The translations under genes were made by a program, and so were the position numbers. Below the pieces are notes generated by a model, which searched no databases, was not told the DNA's origin, and saw only the letters and a program-made list of their open reading frames with translations. This document shows positions 51,112-61,175 of a stretch of 64,000 nucleotides of DNA, one piece after another; position 1 is the stretch's first letter, and each line of letters begins with the position of its first letter. The DNA comes from Amycolatopsis suaedae. Its GTDB lineage: Bacteria; Actinomycetota; Actinomycetes; Mycobacteriales; Pseudonocardiaceae. The DNA is taken from NCBI RefSeq assembly GCF_004214935.1, contig NZ_SFCC01000004.1:62001-126000 (forward strand), given 5' to 3'.

Positions 51112-51136
51112 CAGGCTGTCCTTCCATTCATCTGCA

Positions 51137-51538
51137 TCAGAACTCCAACCCGCCTTCGCGGGCCGCGTCGGCGAGAGCCGCGATCCGGCCGTGGTAGGCG
51201 TTGCCACCACGGTCGAACACGACGGCGGAAACGCCTGCGTTCTTCGCGCGGGCGGCCAGCAGCTCGCCGACCTTGGCGGCCTTGGCCTTCTTGTCGCCCT
51301 CGACCGCGCGAACGTCCGCCTCGACCGACGACGCCGCGGCCAGGGTGTGCCCGGCGATGTCGTCGATGAGCTGGACCGCGATGTGCCGCGAAGACTTCTT
51401 CACGGCCAGGCGGGGCCGCTGCGGGGTCCCGCTGATCTTCTTGCGAAGCCGGAAGTGCCGACGGGTCTTCGCCACGCGACGGCGCGTCGAGATGTCCTTG
51501 CCGACCGGCTTGCGCTTCGTCGTAGTCGTGTCGCTCAT
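51137..51538 (-). CDS. rplR: 50S ribosomal protein L18
   Basis: 5S rRNA-binding protein of about 133 residues ([57 protein letters not shown]). The ATG at [10 protein letters not shown] is the usual start; a GTG two codons earlier overlaps the rplF stop as GTGA and is possible. Confidence 0.96.
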   Translation of the reverse strand: MSDTTTTKRKPVGKDISTRRRVAKTRRHFRLRKKISGTPQRPRLAVKKSSRHIAVQLIDDIAGHTLAAASSVEADVRAVEGDKKAKAAKVGELLAARAKNAGVSAVVFDRGGNAYHGRIAALADAAREGGLEF

Positions 51539-51540
51539 GA

Positions 51541-52077
51541 TCACTTACCCGTCTTTCCGACCTTGCGGCGGATGCGCTCACCCTCGTAGCGCAGACCCTT
51601 GCCCTTGTAGGGGTCGGGGCGGCGCAGCTTGCGGATGACCGCCGCCGTCTGGCCGACCTTCTGCTTGTCGATGCCGGACACCGAGAACCGGGTCGGGGTC
51701 TCCACCTTGAAGGTGATGCCCTCGGGGGCCTCGATCTTCACCGGGTGGCTGAACCCGAGCGCGAACTCCAGGTCCGAGCCCTTGGCCTGCACGCGGTAAC
51801 CGACACCGTGGATCTCGAGCTTCTTCTCGTAACCCTCGGTCACCCCGACCACCAGGTTGTTCACCAGGGTGCGGGTGAGGCCGTGCAGAGCGCGGCTGTT
51901 GCGCTCGTCGTTCGGCCGCTTCACCTCGAGCGTGCCGTCGTTCAGCTCGACCGTGATCGGCTCGGCGACGGTGTGCTCCAGGGTGCCCTTCGGCCCCTTG
52001 ACGGTGATGTGCTGGCCGTCGATCTTGACGTCGACACCGGACGGGACGGCGATCGGCTGCTTTCCAATGCGCGACAT
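51541..52077 (-). CDS. rplF: 50S ribosomal protein L6
   Basis: A 178-residue protein with two homologous domains: [20 protein letters not shown] at the start, [20 protein letters not shown] in the middle and the C-terminal signature [22 protein letters not shown] start, 15 bases after the rpsH stop. Confidence 0.97.
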   Translation of the reverse strand: MSRIGKQPIAVPSGVDVKIDGQHITVKGPKGTLEHTVAEPITVELNDGTLEVKRPNDERNSRALHGLTRTLVNNLVVGVTEGYEKKLEIHGVGYRVQAKGSDLEFALGFSHPVKIEAPEGITFKVETPTRFSVSGIDKQKVGQTAAVIRKLRRPDPYKGKGLRYEGERIRRKVGKTGK

Positions 52078-52092
52078 AGCTGATCTCCTCCC

Positions 52093-52491
52093 TTACCAGA
52101 CGTAGGCGAGGACTTCGCCGCCCACGCCGTTGCGCTTGGCCTGCCGGTCGGTCTGCAGGCCGGACGACGTCGAGATGATCGCGACGCCGAGGCCACCCAG
52201 CACGTTGGGCAGTTCGGTCGACTTGGCGTAGACCCGCAGACCGGGCTTGGACACCCGGCGCAGGCCGGCGATGCTGCGCTCGCGGTTCGGGCCGTACTTG
52301 AGCTCGACGACGAGGTTCTTGTGCTTCTCGCCCGGCTCGTCGCGGTAGCCCGCGATGTAGCCCTCGCGCTTGAGGATCTCGGCGATGTTCGCCTTGAGCT
52401 TCGAGTGGGGCAGCACGACCTCGTCGTGGTACGCGGAGTTCGCGTTACGCAGACGGGTCAAGAAGTCTGCGATGGGGTCGGTCATCGTCAT
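52093..52491 (-). CDS. rpsH: 30S ribosomal protein S8
   Basis: 16S rRNA-binding protein of 132 residues ([21 protein letters not shown]-terminal [20 protein letters not shown]). Two ATGs two codons apart are possible starts. S8 autoregulates the spc operon in E. coli; no equivalent site was identified here. Confidence 0.97.
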   Translation of the reverse strand: MTMTDPIADFLTRLRNANSAYHDEVVLPHSKLKANIAEILKREGYIAGYRDEPGEKHKNLVVELKYGPNRERSIAGLRRVSKPGLRVYAKSTELPNVLGGLGVAIISTSSGLQTDRQAKRNGVGGEVLAYVW

Positions 52492-52577
52492 GGTGACCTG
52501 TCAACCTTTCTCGCCCTGGTTCCCCGCGGCGTCACCGCGGGGCCTGTGGCGAACTCGGAACTTGAAGGATACGGCCT

Positions 52578-52763
52578 TTACCAGCTGGACTTGCTCACGC
52601 CGGGCAGCTCGCCCGCGTGCGCCATCTCCCGCAGGCACACCCGACACAGCCCGAACTTGCGGAACACCGAGTGCGGACGACCGCACTTCTGGCAGCGGGT
52701 GTAGGCACGCACCTTGAACTTCGGCTTCTTGGCGGCCTTGTGGACCAGTGCTTTCTTGGCCAT
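52578..52763 (-). CDS. rpsN: 30S ribosomal protein S14 type Z
   Basis: The 61-residue zinc-binding form, with both C-x-x-C pairs ([20 protein letters not shown]) and the C-terminal [12 protein letters not shown] at [11 protein letters not shown], four bases after the rplE stop. Confidence 0.97.
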   Translation of the reverse strand: MAKKALVHKAAKKPKFKVRAYTRCQKCGRPHSVFRKFGLCRVCLREMAHAGELPGVSKSSW

Positions 52764-52767
52764 CGGC

Positions 52768-53337
52768 TCAGTTCTCCTTGAACGGGAAGCCGAGCTTGCG
52801 AAGCAGCGCGCGGCCCTCGTCGTCGGTGTTGGCGGTGGTGACAACGGTGACGTCCATGCCGCGCGGGCGGTCGATGGAGTCCGGGTCGATCTCGTGGAAC
52901 ATCGACTGCTCGGTGAGACCGAACGTGTAGTTGCCGTTGCCGTCGAACTGCTTCGGCGACAGACCGCGGAAGTCACGGATACGCGGCAGCGCGATCGTCA
53001 GCAGCCGGTCCAGGAACTCCCACATCCGGTCGCCGCGCAGGGTGACCCGCGCACCGATCGGCTGGCCCTCGCGCAGCTTGAACTGCGCGATCGACTTGCG
53101 AGCCTTGCGCACCTCGGGCTTCTGCCCGGTGATGGTGGCCAGGTCGCGCACCGCGCCCTCGATCAGCTTGCTGTCCCGGGCGGCGTCGCCGACACCCATG
53201 TTGACGACGACCTTGACCACACCGGGGATCTGGTGCACGTTCGCCAGGTTGAACTCCTTCTGGAGCTCGCCGGCGATCTGCTCGCGGTACCGGGTCTTCA
53301 GCCGCGGCACCGGGTACGCCTTCTCTGCGGTGGTCAT
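52768..53337 (-). CDS. rplE: 50S ribosomal protein L5
   Basis: 5S rRNA-binding central protuberance protein, 189 residues ([45 protein letters not shown]-type region [20 protein letters not shown]). ATG shares one base with the rplX stop. Confidence 0.97.
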   Translation of the reverse strand: MTTAEKAYPVPRLKTRYREQIAGELQKEFNLANVHQIPGVVKVVVNMGVGDAARDSKLIEGAVRDLATITGQKPEVRKARKSIAQFKLREGQPIGARVTLRGDRMWEFLDRLLTIALPRIRDFRGLSPKQFDGNGNYTFGLTEQSMFHEIDPDSIDRPRGMDVTVVTTANTDDEGRALLRKLGFPFKEN

Positions 53338-53651
53338 CAGATGTCCTTACCGTTCCTGCGCGAGATCCGGACCTTCTTGCCGTCCTCGCCGATGCGGTAA
53401 CCCACCCGGGTCGGCTTGCCGTCGGAGTCGACGACCATCACGTTCGACACGTGGATGGGCGCCTCCTGCGTGACGATGCCGCCGGACTGGGCACCACGCT
53501 GGGTCTGGCTGATCCGGGTGTGCTTCTTGATCCGGTTCACGCCCTCGACCAGCACGCGGTTCCGCGCCGGGTAAGCCTGGATGACCTTGCCCTTCGCGCC
53601 CTTGTCCTTGCCGGCGATGACGACGACCGTGTCGCCCTTCTTCACCTTCAC
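53337..53651 (-). CDS. rplX: 50S ribosomal protein L24
   Basis: Assembly-initiating protein of 104 residues with the KOW motif ([20 protein letters not shown]) and [15 protein letters not shown] start two bases after the rplN stop. Confidence 0.97.
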   Translation of the reverse strand: MKVKKGDTVVVIAGKDKGAKGKVIQAYPARNRVLVEGVNRIKKHTRISQTQRGAQSGGIVTQEAPIHVSNVMVVDSDGKPTRVGYRIGEDGKKVRISRRNGKDI

Positions 53652-53653
53652 TG

Positions 53654-54022
53654 CTACAACACCTCCGGCGCGAGGGAGATGATCTTCATGAACTTCCGGT
53701 CGCGCAGCTCGCGGCCGACCGGGCCGAAGATACGCGTGCCCCGCGGCTCGTTGTCGTTCTTGATGAGCACGGCGGCGTTCTCGTCGAACCGGATGTACGA
53801 GCCGTCCGGACGACGCCGCTCCTTACGCGTGCGAACGATGACGGCCTTGACCACGTCACCCTTCTTCACGCCGGCGGCCGGGATGGCGTCCTTGACCGTG
53901 GCCACGATGATGTCGCCGATGCCCGCGTAGCGCCGGCCCGAACCGCCGAGCACACGGATGCACAGAATCTCCTTGGCACCCGTGTTGTCGGCGACTCGCA
54001 GTCGCGACTCCTGCTGGATCAC
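53654..54022 (-). CDS. rplN: 50S ribosomal protein L14
   Basis: A 122-residue protein ([60 protein letters not shown]). GTG start. A 73-base gap separates it from rpsQ. Confidence 0.97.
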   Translation of the reverse strand: MIQQESRLRVADNTGAKEILCIRVLGGSGRRYAGIGDIIVATVKDAIPAAGVKKGDVVKAVIVRTRKERRRPDGSYIRFDENAAVLIKNDNEPRGTRIFGPVGRELRDRKFMKIISLAPEVL

Positions 54023-54095
54023 GTCTACTCCTGTATGTCTCGCCGGTTCTGGGCCGGTGGCCCAGCCTTGCGGAACGGAAGGGGCGAACCCCTTA

Positions 54096-54377
54096 TTACT
54101 TGGCCTTCTCGCGGATCTCGACCAGTCGCCACCGCTTGGTAGCGGAGGTCGGCCGGGTCTCCATCAGCAGCACGCGGTCGCCCTCACCGGCGACGTTCTC
54201 CTCGTCGTGCGCCTTCACCTTGGTGGTGGAGCGCAGGACCTTGCCGTACAGCGCGTGCTTCTTGCGGTCCTCGAGCTCGACCACGATGGTCTTGTCCATC
54301 TTGTCCGAGACCACCAGGCCCTCGCGGACCTTCCGGTAGTTACGGCCGGAGTCCTTCTTCTGCACCGGCTCGGTCAT
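54096..54377 (-). CDS. rpsQ: 30S ribosomal protein S17
   Basis: OB-fold 16S rRNA-binding protein of 93 residues ([40 protein letters not shown]). ATG overlaps the rpmC stop as ATGA. Confidence 0.97.
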   Translation of the reverse strand: MTEPVQKKDSGRNYRKVREGLVVSDKMDKTIVVELEDRKKHALYGKVLRSTTKVKAHDEENVAGEGDRVLLMETRPTSATKRWRLVEIREKAK

Positions 54378-54628
54378 GCGGCACCTTCACTCTCAGCGTC
54401 AGCGTCGTCGGGGGACACGGACAGGCCGAGTTCCCGCTCGCGCATCACGGTGTAGATCCGCGCGATGTCCGTGCGGACCGTGCGCAGCCGACGGTTGTTG
54501 TCCAGCTGCCCGGTGGCCATCTGGAAGCGGAGGTTGAACAGCTCCTCCTTGGCCTCCTTCAGCCGCAGCACGAGCTCCTCCGCAGTGAGCTCACGAAGTT
54601 CCGAGGCGGCGACGCCTGCCTTCGCCAT
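54374..54628 (-). CDS. rpmC: 50S ribosomal protein L29
   Basis: Tunnel-exit protein of 84 residues, helical hairpin ([40 protein letters not shown]) with an acidic tail. ATG shares a base with the rplP stop. Confidence 0.97.
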   Translation of the reverse strand: MAKAGVAASELRELTAEELVLRLKEAKEELFNLRFQMATGQLDNNRRLRTVRTDIARIYTVMRERELGLSVSPDDADAESEGAA

Positions 54629-55047
54629 CAGAACTCACCACCTTCACGGGTCACGATTCGGCACTTCATCGGCAGCTTGTGGATCGCGCGGCGCAACGCC
54701 TCGCGGGCGACGGCTTCGTTCGGGAAGCTCATCTCGAACATCACCCGGCCCGGCTTGACGTTGGCCACCCACCACTCCGGCGAACCCTTACCGGAACCCA
54801 TGCGGGTCTCGGCGGGCTTCTTGGTCAGCGGGCGGTCGGGGAAGATGTTGATCCACACCTTGCCGCCACGCTTGATGTGCCGGTTGATGGCGATACGAGC
54901 CGACTCGATCTGCCTGTTGGTCACGTAGCTGTGCTCAAGCGCCTGGATGCCGTACTCGCCGAAGTTGACCTTCGTGCCGCCCTTGGCGGCCCCGCCACGC
55001 TTCGGGGAGTGCTGCTTGCGGTGCTTGACCTTGCGCGGGATGAGCAC
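54628..55047 (-). CDS. rplP: 50S ribosomal protein L16
   Basis: A-site-region protein of 139 residues ([59 protein letters not shown]). The GTG chosen begins the conserved sequence one base after the rpsC stop; the longer open frame has no family support. Confidence 0.97.
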   Translation of the reverse strand: MLIPRKVKHRKQHSPKRGGAAKGGTKVNFGEYGIQALEHSYVTNRQIESARIAINRHIKRGGKVWINIFPDRPLTKKPAETRMGSGKGSPEWWVANVKPGRVMFEMSFPNEAVAREALRRAIHKLPMKCRIVTREGGEF

Positions 55048-55048
55048 G

Positions 55049-55900
55049 TCAGCCCTCCGTCTTCTCTGCCGCGTCCGGAGCGGCGGCCGCCGTGTTGGCG
55101 GCCTCCTGCGCCGGCGCGTCCTCGGTCTTGGAAGCGGCCGCAGCGCGGCCGGCCTCGGTCGAGGTCGCCGTCGTGCCCGACGCGCCGGAACGACGCGGGC
55201 GGGACGGACGGTCCCGGCGCGGAGCGCGCTCGGCGGCCGCGGCGGCGTCACGCGCCTCCTTGGCCTTGAGGCCGCCCACCAGGTCGCCCTTGTAGATCCA
55301 CACCTTCACGCCGATGCGGCCGAAGGTGGTGCGAGCCTCGAAGAAGCCGTAGTCGATGTCGGCACGCAGCGTGTGCAGCGGCACGCGGCCGTCGCGGTAG
55401 TGCTCCGACCGGGACATCTCGGCGCCGCCGAGCCGGCCGCTGCACTGCACGCGGATGCCCTTCACCTGCGGCGAGCGCATCGACGACTGGATCGCCTTGC
55501 GCATCGCGCGCCGGAAGGCCACGCGGTTGGACAGCTGCTCGGCAACGCCGACCGCCACCAGCTGAGCGTCGGCCTCGGGGTTCTTCACCTCGAGGATGTT
55601 CAGCTGGACCTGCTTCTTCGTCAGCTTCTCCAGCGCGCCACGGATCCGGTCCGCCTCGGCGCCGCGGCGGCCGATGACGATGCCCGGACGGGCGGTGTGG
55701 ATGTCGACGCGAACCCGGTCACGGGTGCGCTCGATCTCCACCTTGGAGATGCCCGCGCGCTCCATGCCCGTGGACAGCAGCTTGCGGATCTTCACGTCCT
55801 CGCCGACGTACTCCGAGTACTGCTTGTCGGCGTACCAGCGGGACTTCCAGTCGGTGGTGATCCCCAGCCGGAAGCCGTGCGGGTTGATCTTCTGGCCCAC
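55049..55900 (-). CDS. rpsC: 30S ribosomal protein S3
   Basis: mRNA-entry protein of 283 residues: KH-type domain ([20 protein letters not shown]) and C-terminal S3 domain ([20 protein letters not shown]). After about residue 220 an Ala/Arg/Glu-rich extension of roughly 60 residues follows. The GTG start ([13 protein letters not shown]) shares a base with the rplV stop. Confidence 0.97.
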   Translation of the reverse strand: MGQKINPHGFRLGITTDWKSRWYADKQYSEYVGEDVKIRKLLSTGMERAGISKVEIERTRDRVRVDIHTARPGIVIGRRGAEADRIRGALEKLTKKQVQLNILEVKNPEADAQLVAVGVAEQLSNRVAFRRAMRKAIQSSMRSPQVKGIRVQCSGRLGGAEMSRSEHYRDGRVPLHTLRADIDYGFFEARTTFGRIGVKVWIYKGDLVGGLKAKEARDAAAAAERAPRRDRPSRPRRSGASGTTATSTEAGRAAAASKTEDAPAQEAANTAAAAPDAAEKTEG

Positions 55901-56331
55901 TACCGGCCACCTGCCTTCTTCTTGCTCTGCGCCTTCTTGCGTCCGGTCGTCTCCTTGGGGCGGGACTCGACCACGACGGTGATGTGGCTGGTCCGCTTGC
56001 GGATCCGGTACGCGCGGCCCTGGGCCCGCGGCCGGATGCGCTTGAGGGTCGGGCCCTCGTCGGCGGTCGCGTTGCGGACCCACAGCGTGTCGGCGTCAAG
56101 ACCGAGGTTGTTCTCGGCGTTGGCGGCCGCGCTGGCGATCACCTTGGCGAGCTGGTCGCTGGCCGACTGCGGGGCGAACCGGAGCACGGCCAGGGCGTCG
56201 CTGACGCTACGACCCTTGATGAGCTCGATCACCCGGCGCACCTTGGTCGGCGAGTCCCGGACGAAGCGAGCCCGCGCGACAGCGGTGGGCAGCTCTTCTG
56301 CCTCCACCGTGGCGTTGTTCTGGGCGTTCAT
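55900..56331 (-). CDS. rplV: 50S ribosomal protein L22
   Basis: Exit-tunnel protein of 143 residues ([60 protein letters not shown]) with a Lys-rich tail. ATG start, 29 bases after the rpsS stop. Confidence 0.97.
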   Translation of the reverse strand: MNAQNNATVEAEELPTAVARARFVRDSPTKVRRVIELIKGRSVSDALAVLRFAPQSASDQLAKVIASAAANAENNLGLDADTLWVRNATADEGPTLKRIRPRAQGRAYRIRKRTSHITVVVESRPKETTGRKKAQSKKKAGGR

Positions 56332-56360
56332 CTGCTTCCCTACGTATCTCTCGTGCCCGC

Positions 56361-56642
56361 TCAGCGGCGGCGCGACTTGCGGTCGTCCTTGACGTGACCC
56401 TTGAACGTCCGGGTCGGGGCGAACTCACCCAGCTTGTGACCCACCATCGCCTCGGTGACGAACACCGGGACGTGCTTGCGGCCGTCGTGCACCGCGATCG
56501 TGTGACCCAGGAAGTCCGGGATGATCGTGGAGCGGCGGGACCAGGTCTTGATGACGGTCTTCTTGCCCGACTCGTTCAGCGCGTCCACCTTCTTGAGCAG
56601 GTGGTCGTCCACGAACGGGCCCTTCTTCAGGCTACGTGGCAT
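56361..56642 (-). CDS. rpsS: 30S ribosomal protein S19
   Basis: Head protein of 93 residues, standard length ([40 protein letters not shown]). ATG start. Confidence 0.97.
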   Translation of the reverse strand: MPRSLKKGPFVDDHLLKKVDALNESGKKTVIKTWSRRSTIIPDFLGHTIAVHDGRKHVPVFVTEAMVGHKLGEFAPTRTFKGHVKDDRKSRRR

Positions 56643-56660
56643 GTTCTTCTACCTCCCTGC

Positions 56661-57494
56661 TCAGCGCTTCTTGCCGGTACGCCGGCGGCGGACGATCAGC
56701 TTGTCGCTCGGCTTGCGGCGGCGGGTACGACCCTCCGGCTTGCCGTTCGGGTTCACCGGGTGGCGGCCACCCGAGGTCTTGCCCTCACCACCACCGTGCG
56801 GGTGGTCGACCGGGTTCATCACGACACCGCGGACGGTGGGGCGCTTGCCCCGCCAGCGGTTCCGGCCTGCCTTGCCCCAGTTGATGTTGGCGTGCTCGGA
56901 GTTGCCGACCTCGCCGACCGTGGCGCGGTTGCGCACGTCCACGTTGCGGATCTCGCCCGAGGGCATCCGCAGCTGGGCGTACGGCCCGTCCTTGGCGACC
57001 AGCTGGACGCGGGCACCGGCCGAACGGGCGATCTTGGCGCCGCCGCCGGGCCGCAGCTCGATGGCGTGCACCACGGTGCCGACCGGGATGTTGCGCAGCG
57101 GCAGGTTGTTGCCCGGCTTGATGTCGGCGCGCGGGCCGGTCTCGACCGTGTCGCCCTGCTTCAGCTTGTCCGGGGCGATGATGTAGCGCTTCTCGCCGTC
57201 GGCGTAGTGCAGCAGCGCGATGCGCGCGGTGCGGTTGGGGTCGTACTCGATGTGCGCGACCTTGGCCGGCACGCCGTCCTTGTCGTTGCGACGGAAGTCG
57301 ATGACGCGGTAGGCGCGCTTGTGGCCACCACCCTTGTGCCGGGTGGTGATCTTGCCGCTCGAGTTACGGCCGCCCCTGCCGTGCAGCGGACGCAGCAGCG
57401 ACTTCTCCGGCGTGGACCGGGTGAGCTCGGCGAAGTCCGAGACGCTGGAGCCGCGGCGGCCCGGCGTCGTCGGCTTGTACTTGCGAATACCCAT
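56661..57494 (-). CDS. rplB: 50S ribosomal protein L2
   Basis: Peptidyl-transferase-region protein of 277 residues ([40 protein letters not shown], including the conserved His of the GGG-E-G loop). ATG start. Confidence 0.97.
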   Translation of the reverse strand: MGIRKYKPTTPGRRGSSVSDFAELTRSTPEKSLLRPLHGRGGRNSSGKITTRHKGGGHKRAYRVIDFRRNDKDGVPAKVAHIEYDPNRTARIALLHYADGEKRYIIAPDKLKQGDTVETGPRADIKPGNNLPLRNIPVGTVVHAIELRPGGGAKIARSAGARVQLVAKDGPYAQLRMPSGEIRNVDVRNRATVGEVGNSEHANINWGKAGRNRWRGKRPTVRGVVMNPVDHPHGGGEGKTSGGRHPVNPNGKPEGRTRRRKPSDKLIVRRRRTGKKR

Positions 57495-57511
57495 GAGTGC
57501 TTATCCGTCCC

Positions 57512-57823
57512 TTACGCGGCGGGGCCGCCGAAGATCTCGATCGGCTTGCTCTCGGCGGACAGCGTCACGACGGCACGCTTGACGTCTTTGCGCTTGCCGA
57601 AGCCGTACCGGGTGCGCTTGCGCTTGCCCTGGCGGTTCAGCGTGTTCACGCTGATCACCTTGACGCCGAAGATCTGCTCGACAGCGATCTTGATCTGCGT
57701 CTTGTTGGCGTCCGGGCGAACCACGAACGTGTACTTGTGGTCCTCGAGAAGGCCGTAGGACTTCTCGGAGATCACCGGGGCGAGCACGATGTCCCGGGGG
57801 TCAGGAATGGCGACCGAACTCAC
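57512..57823 (-). CDS. rplW: 50S ribosomal protein L23
   Basis: Exit-site docking protein for trigger factor and SRP, 103 residues ([40 protein letters not shown]). GTG overlaps the rplD stop as GTGA. Confidence 0.97.
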   Translation of the reverse strand: MSSVAIPDPRDIVLAPVISEKSYGLLEDHKYTFVVRPDANKTQIKIAVEQIFGVKVISVNTLNRQGKRKRTRYGFGKRKDVKRAVVTLSAESKPIEIFGGPAA

Positions 57824-58506
57824 TGCTCGTCACTCCCTTCAACCTCACTCGAGCGGGCGGTGGCCTTGGCGGTCTTGCCGCGGGCCGGGCCGGAGACGAA
57901 CACGTCGTAGGCGGCCTTGGTGAACACCACGTCGTCGTTGACCAGCACGTCGTAGGTGTTCAGCTGGTCCGGCGTGATCACGTGGACGTTGCTGAGGTTG
58001 CGCACGGAACGCCACCCCAGCTCGTCGTCACGGTGCAGCACGACCAGGACGCGCTTGGCCTCGGTCACGGCGGCGATCGCGGCCTTCGCCGACTTGGTCG
58101 ACGGCTTCTCGCCGGTGACCAGCTCGGTGACCACGTGCAGCTGACCGGCGCGGGCGCGGTCGGACAGCGCGCCACGCAGCGCGGCGGCCTTCATCTTCTT
58201 CGGGGTCCGCTGCGTGTAGTCACGCGGCGTGGGGCCGTGCACGACGCCACCACCGGCGAACTGCGGCGCGCGGGTCGAGCCCTGCCGGGCGCGACCGGTG
58301 CCCTTCTGCCGGTACGGCTTCTTGCCGCCACCGGAGACCTCGCCGCGGGTCTTGGTGTCGTGCGTGCCCTGGCGCGTGGCGGCCAGCTGGCCCACCACGA
58401 CCTGGTGCATCAGCGCAATGTTGGCCTGCACGTCGAAGATCTCCGCGGGGAGCTCGACAGTGCCGTCGGCTTTACCGGCCGGGGTCTTCAGCTCGACGGT
58501 GCTCAT
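57820..58506 (-). CDS. rplD: 50S ribosomal protein L4
   Basis: Tunnel protein of 228 residues ([40 protein letters not shown]). ATG overlaps the rplC stop (ATGA). L4 autoregulates the S10 operon in E. coli; no matching leader was recognised here. Confidence 0.97.
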   Translation of the reverse strand: MSTVELKTPAGKADGTVELPAEIFDVQANIALMHQVVVGQLAATRQGTHDTKTRGEVSGGGKKPYRQKGTGRARQGSTRAPQFAGGGVVHGPTPRDYTQRTPKKMKAAALRGALSDRARAGQLHVVTELVTGEKPSTKSAKAAIAAVTEAKRVLVVLHRDDELGWRSVRNLSNVHVITPDQLNTYDVLVNDDVVFTKAAYDVFVSGPARGKTAKATARSSEVEGSDEQ

Positions 58507-59159
58507 TCGGTCTTTCCACCCTTCGCGGCGGTCTTGACGAAGACCAGACCGCCCTTGTTCCCGGGAACGGCGCCCTTGATCAGCAGCAGCCCCTCCTCGG
58601 CGCGCACGGCGTGCACGGTCAGGCCCTGCGTGGTGACCCGCTCGCCACCCATCCGGCCGGCCATGCGCAGGCCCTTGAACACGCGGCCCGGGCTGGCGCA
58701 GCCGCCGATCGAGCCCGGCTTGCGGTGCACGGCCTGCGCACCGTGGCTGGCGCCCTGGCCGGAGAAGCCGTGCCGCTTCATGACACCGGCGTAGCCCTTG
58801 CCCTTGCTGGTGCCGGTCACGTCGACCACGGCGCCGGTCTCGAAGACCTCGGCGGTGATCTCCTGGCCGACCTCGTAGCTGCCGGCGTCGGTGGTCCGCA
58901 GCTCGGCGAGGTGCCGGCGCGGGGTCACGCCCGCCTTGCCGAAGTGACCGGTGCGCGGCTTGTTGACCTTGCGCGGGTCGATGGCGCCGAACGCCAGCTG
59001 GACGGCCTCGTAGCCGTCGTTGTCCGTGGTCCGCACCTGGGTGACGACATTCGGCCCGGCCTGCACGACGGTCACCGGGACGATCCGGTTGTTCTCGTCG
59101 AAGACCTGGGTCATGCCGAGCTTGGTGCCCAGGATGCCCTTCACTTGCCTGTCAGACAT
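58503..59159 (-). CDS. rplC: 50S ribosomal protein L3
   Basis: Assembly-initiator protein of 218 residues ([40 protein letters not shown], with the methylatable Gln region; [20 protein letters not shown]). ATG start, 34 bases after rpsJ. Confidence 0.97.
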   Translation of the reverse strand: MSDRQVKGILGTKLGMTQVFDENNRIVPVTVVQAGPNVVTQVRTTDNDGYEAVQLAFGAIDPRKVNKPRTGHFGKAGVTPRRHLAELRTTDAGSYEVGQEITAEVFETGAVVDVTGTSKGKGYAGVMKRHGFSGQGASHGAQAVHRKPGSIGGCASPGRVFKGLRMAGRMGGERVTTQGLTVHAVRAEEGLLLIKGAVPGNKGGLVFVKTAAKGGKTE

Positions 59160-59193
59160 GAGTCTCTGTTTCCCTGCCGCTCTCGCCCAACGC

Positions 59194-59499
59194 TTACTGG
59201 ATGTTGACGTCGACGCTCGCCGGCAGGTCGATGCGCATGAGCGCGTCCACCGTCTTCGGCGTCGGGTCGAGGATGTCGATCAGACGCTTGTGCGTGCGCA
59301 TCTCGAAGTGCTCGCGCGAGTCCTTGTACTTGTGCGGCGAGCGGATGACGCAGTAAACGTTCTTCTCGGTGGGCAGCGGCACCGGCCCCACGACGGAGGC
59401 GCCGGTGCGCGTGACCGTCTCGACGATCTTGCGTGCGCTGGCGTCGATCGCCTCGTGGTCGTAGGCCTTGAGCCGGATGCGGATCTTCTGTCCCGCCAT
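59194..59499 (-). CDS. rpsJ: 30S ribosomal protein S10
   Basis: First gene of the S10 operon; 101 residues, also the NusG/NusB partner in transcription ([40 protein letters not shown]). ATG start. A 359-base region with two tuf terminator hairpins lies upstream. Confidence 0.97.
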
Positions 59500-59749
59500 G
59501 GTGGCTGCTCGTTCCTTCGTCTCGTGCCGCTTGTCTCACAACCGAGCCCCGCGGCTGGCCGCTCGGGCCCGGTTTTCGCACGTCAGCGACCTGGTCTCCG
59601 GTCCACGCGGTCGGGCGTGTCGCGCCCGGCGCACAGACCGATCCCTTGGGATCGTCGTCGTGCCTGGTTCTTACCTCGAAGTTGAGGGGACCGGCACCTG
59701 GCCGATCCATGCCCGGATGGGAAACCCACCCGGACCAGGTCTCGCGTCA

Positions 59750-59782
59750 GGGCGGCCGAAATTCGAACGAATTCGGCCGCCC
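59750..59782 (-). terminator. Second hairpin after tuf
   Basis: Perfect 11-base arms GGGCGGCCGAA / TTCGGCCGCCC with an AT-rich loop (59761-59771), about 76 bases past the tuf stop. Confidence 0.65.
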
Positions 59783-59817
59783 CGCGACGAGCAACCAGAA
59801 TAGTGTCGCACATGCCG

Positions 59818-59853
59818 AATCCCTGGCCGATCCCGGGGGTTCGGCCAGGGATT
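59818..59853 (-). terminator. Terminator hairpin of the fusA-tuf unit
   Basis: Perfect 13-base arms AATCCCTGGCCGA / TCGGCCAGGGATT with a 10-base loop, starting 5 bases after the tuf stop. Confidence 0.85.
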
Positions 59854-59858
59854 TCGAA

Positions 59859-61052
59859 CTACTTGACGATCTTGGTGACCTGGCCGGCGCCGACGGTACG
59901 GCCACCCTCACGGATGGCGAACCGCAGACCCTCGTCCATGGCGACGGGCTGGATCAGCTGCACCTTGATGTCGGTGTTGTCGCCCGGCATGACCATCTCG
60001 GTGCCCTCGGGGAGGGTCACCACGCCGGTCACGTCCGTGGTGCGGAAGTAGAACTGCGGGCGGTAGTTGTTGAAGAACGGCGTGTGCCGGCCACCCTCGT
60101 CCTTGGACAGGATGTAGACCGAGCCCTCGAACTCCGTGTGCGGAGTCGTGGTGCCGGGCTTCACGACGACCTGGCCGCGCTCGACGTCCTCACGCTTGAT
60201 GCCGCGGACGAGCAGACCGACGTTGTCACCGGCCTGGCCCGAGTCGAGCAGCTTGCGGAACATCTCGACACCGGTCACGGTGGTCTTGGTCGACTTCTCG
60301 CGGATACCCACGATCTCGACCTCTTCGTTGACGTTGATCTGGCCGCGCTCCACACGACCGGTCACGACGGTGCCGCGGCCGGTGATGGTGAAGACGTCCT
60401 CGATCGGCATCAGGAACGGCTTGTCGAGGTCACGCACCGGGTCCGGCACGTTCTCGTCGACGGCCTGCATGAGCTCGAGCACGGACTCGGCCCACTTCTC
60501 GTCGCCCTCCAGGGCCTTCAGGCCGGAGACCTTGATGACCGGGGCGTCGTCGCCGGGGAACTCCTGCGAGGACAGCAGCTCACGGACCTCCAGCTCGACG
60601 AGCTCGAGGATCTCCTCGTCGTCGACCATGTCGGCCTTGTTCAGCGCCACGACGATGTAGGGCACACCGACCTGACGGGCGAGCAGCACGTGCTCACGGG
60701 TCTGCGGCATCGGGCCGTCGGTCGCGGCGACCACCAGGATCGCGCCGTCCATCTGGGCGGCACCGGTGATCATGTTCTTGATGTAGTCCGCGTGACCGGG
60801 GGCGTCCACGTGGGCGTAGTGACGCTTCTCGGTCTGGTACTCGACGTGCGAGATGTTGATCGTGATGCCGCGCTGCTTCTCTTCCGGCGCGTTGTCGATC
60901 TGGTCGAACGCGCGGGACTCGTTCAGCTCGGGGTACTTGTCGTGCAGAACCTTGGTGATCGCCGCGGTCAGAGTGGTCTTTCCGTGGTCGACGTGACCGA
61001 TGGTTCCGATGTTGACGTGCGGCTTGCTCCGCTCGAACTTCGCCTTCGCCAC
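59859..61052 (-). CDS. tuf: Translation elongation factor Tu
   Basis: Carries aminoacyl-tRNA to the ribosome as a GTPase; 397 residues. G motifs: [26 protein letters not shown] and the SGLKAL region. The C-terminal domain includes [20 protein letters not shown]. The GTG at [14 protein letters not shown] is the family start, with GGAGG eight bases upstream. Follows fusA by 123 bases. Confidence 0.98.
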   Translation of the reverse strand: MAKAKFERSKPHVNIGTIGHVDHGKTTLTAAITKVLHDKYPELNESRAFDQIDNAPEEKQRGITINISHVEYQTEKRHYAHVDAPGHADYIKNMITGAAQMDGAILVVAATDGPMPQTREHVLLARQVGVPYIVVALNKADMVDDEEILELVELEVRELLSSQEFPGDDAPVIKVSGLKALEGDEKWAESVLELMQAVDENVPDPVRDLDKPFLMPIEDVFTITGRGTVVTGRVERGQINVNEEVEIVGIREKSTKTTVTGVEMFRKLLDSGQAGDNVGLLVRGIKREDVERGQVVVKPGTTTPHTEFEGSVYILSKDEGGRHTPFFNNYRPQFYFRTTDVTGVVTLPEGTEMVMPGDNTDIKVQLIQPVAMDEGLRFAIREGGRTVGAGQVTKIVK

Positions 61053-61175
61053 TGGAATGTCCTCCTGGACTTTGTTGCTTTGCTCGCCTGCCGGCGTGGC
61101 TGCCGGCAAGCGACTTCGTTCTCCGGTCGGTTGCGGACCCTAGGGAACTCCCCCAAGCCCGCGGACTCGGGGTTG

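Larger units (their letters stand above)
59500..59858 (-). other. Gap between tuf and rpsJ
   Basis: 359 bases without a convincing gene. It holds two hairpins that should end the str operon and the presumed S10 operon promoter; minus-strand TATTCT (59802-59797) and TAAGAA (near 59667) are the best -10-like boxes but lack clear -35 partners. Confidence 0.6.
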
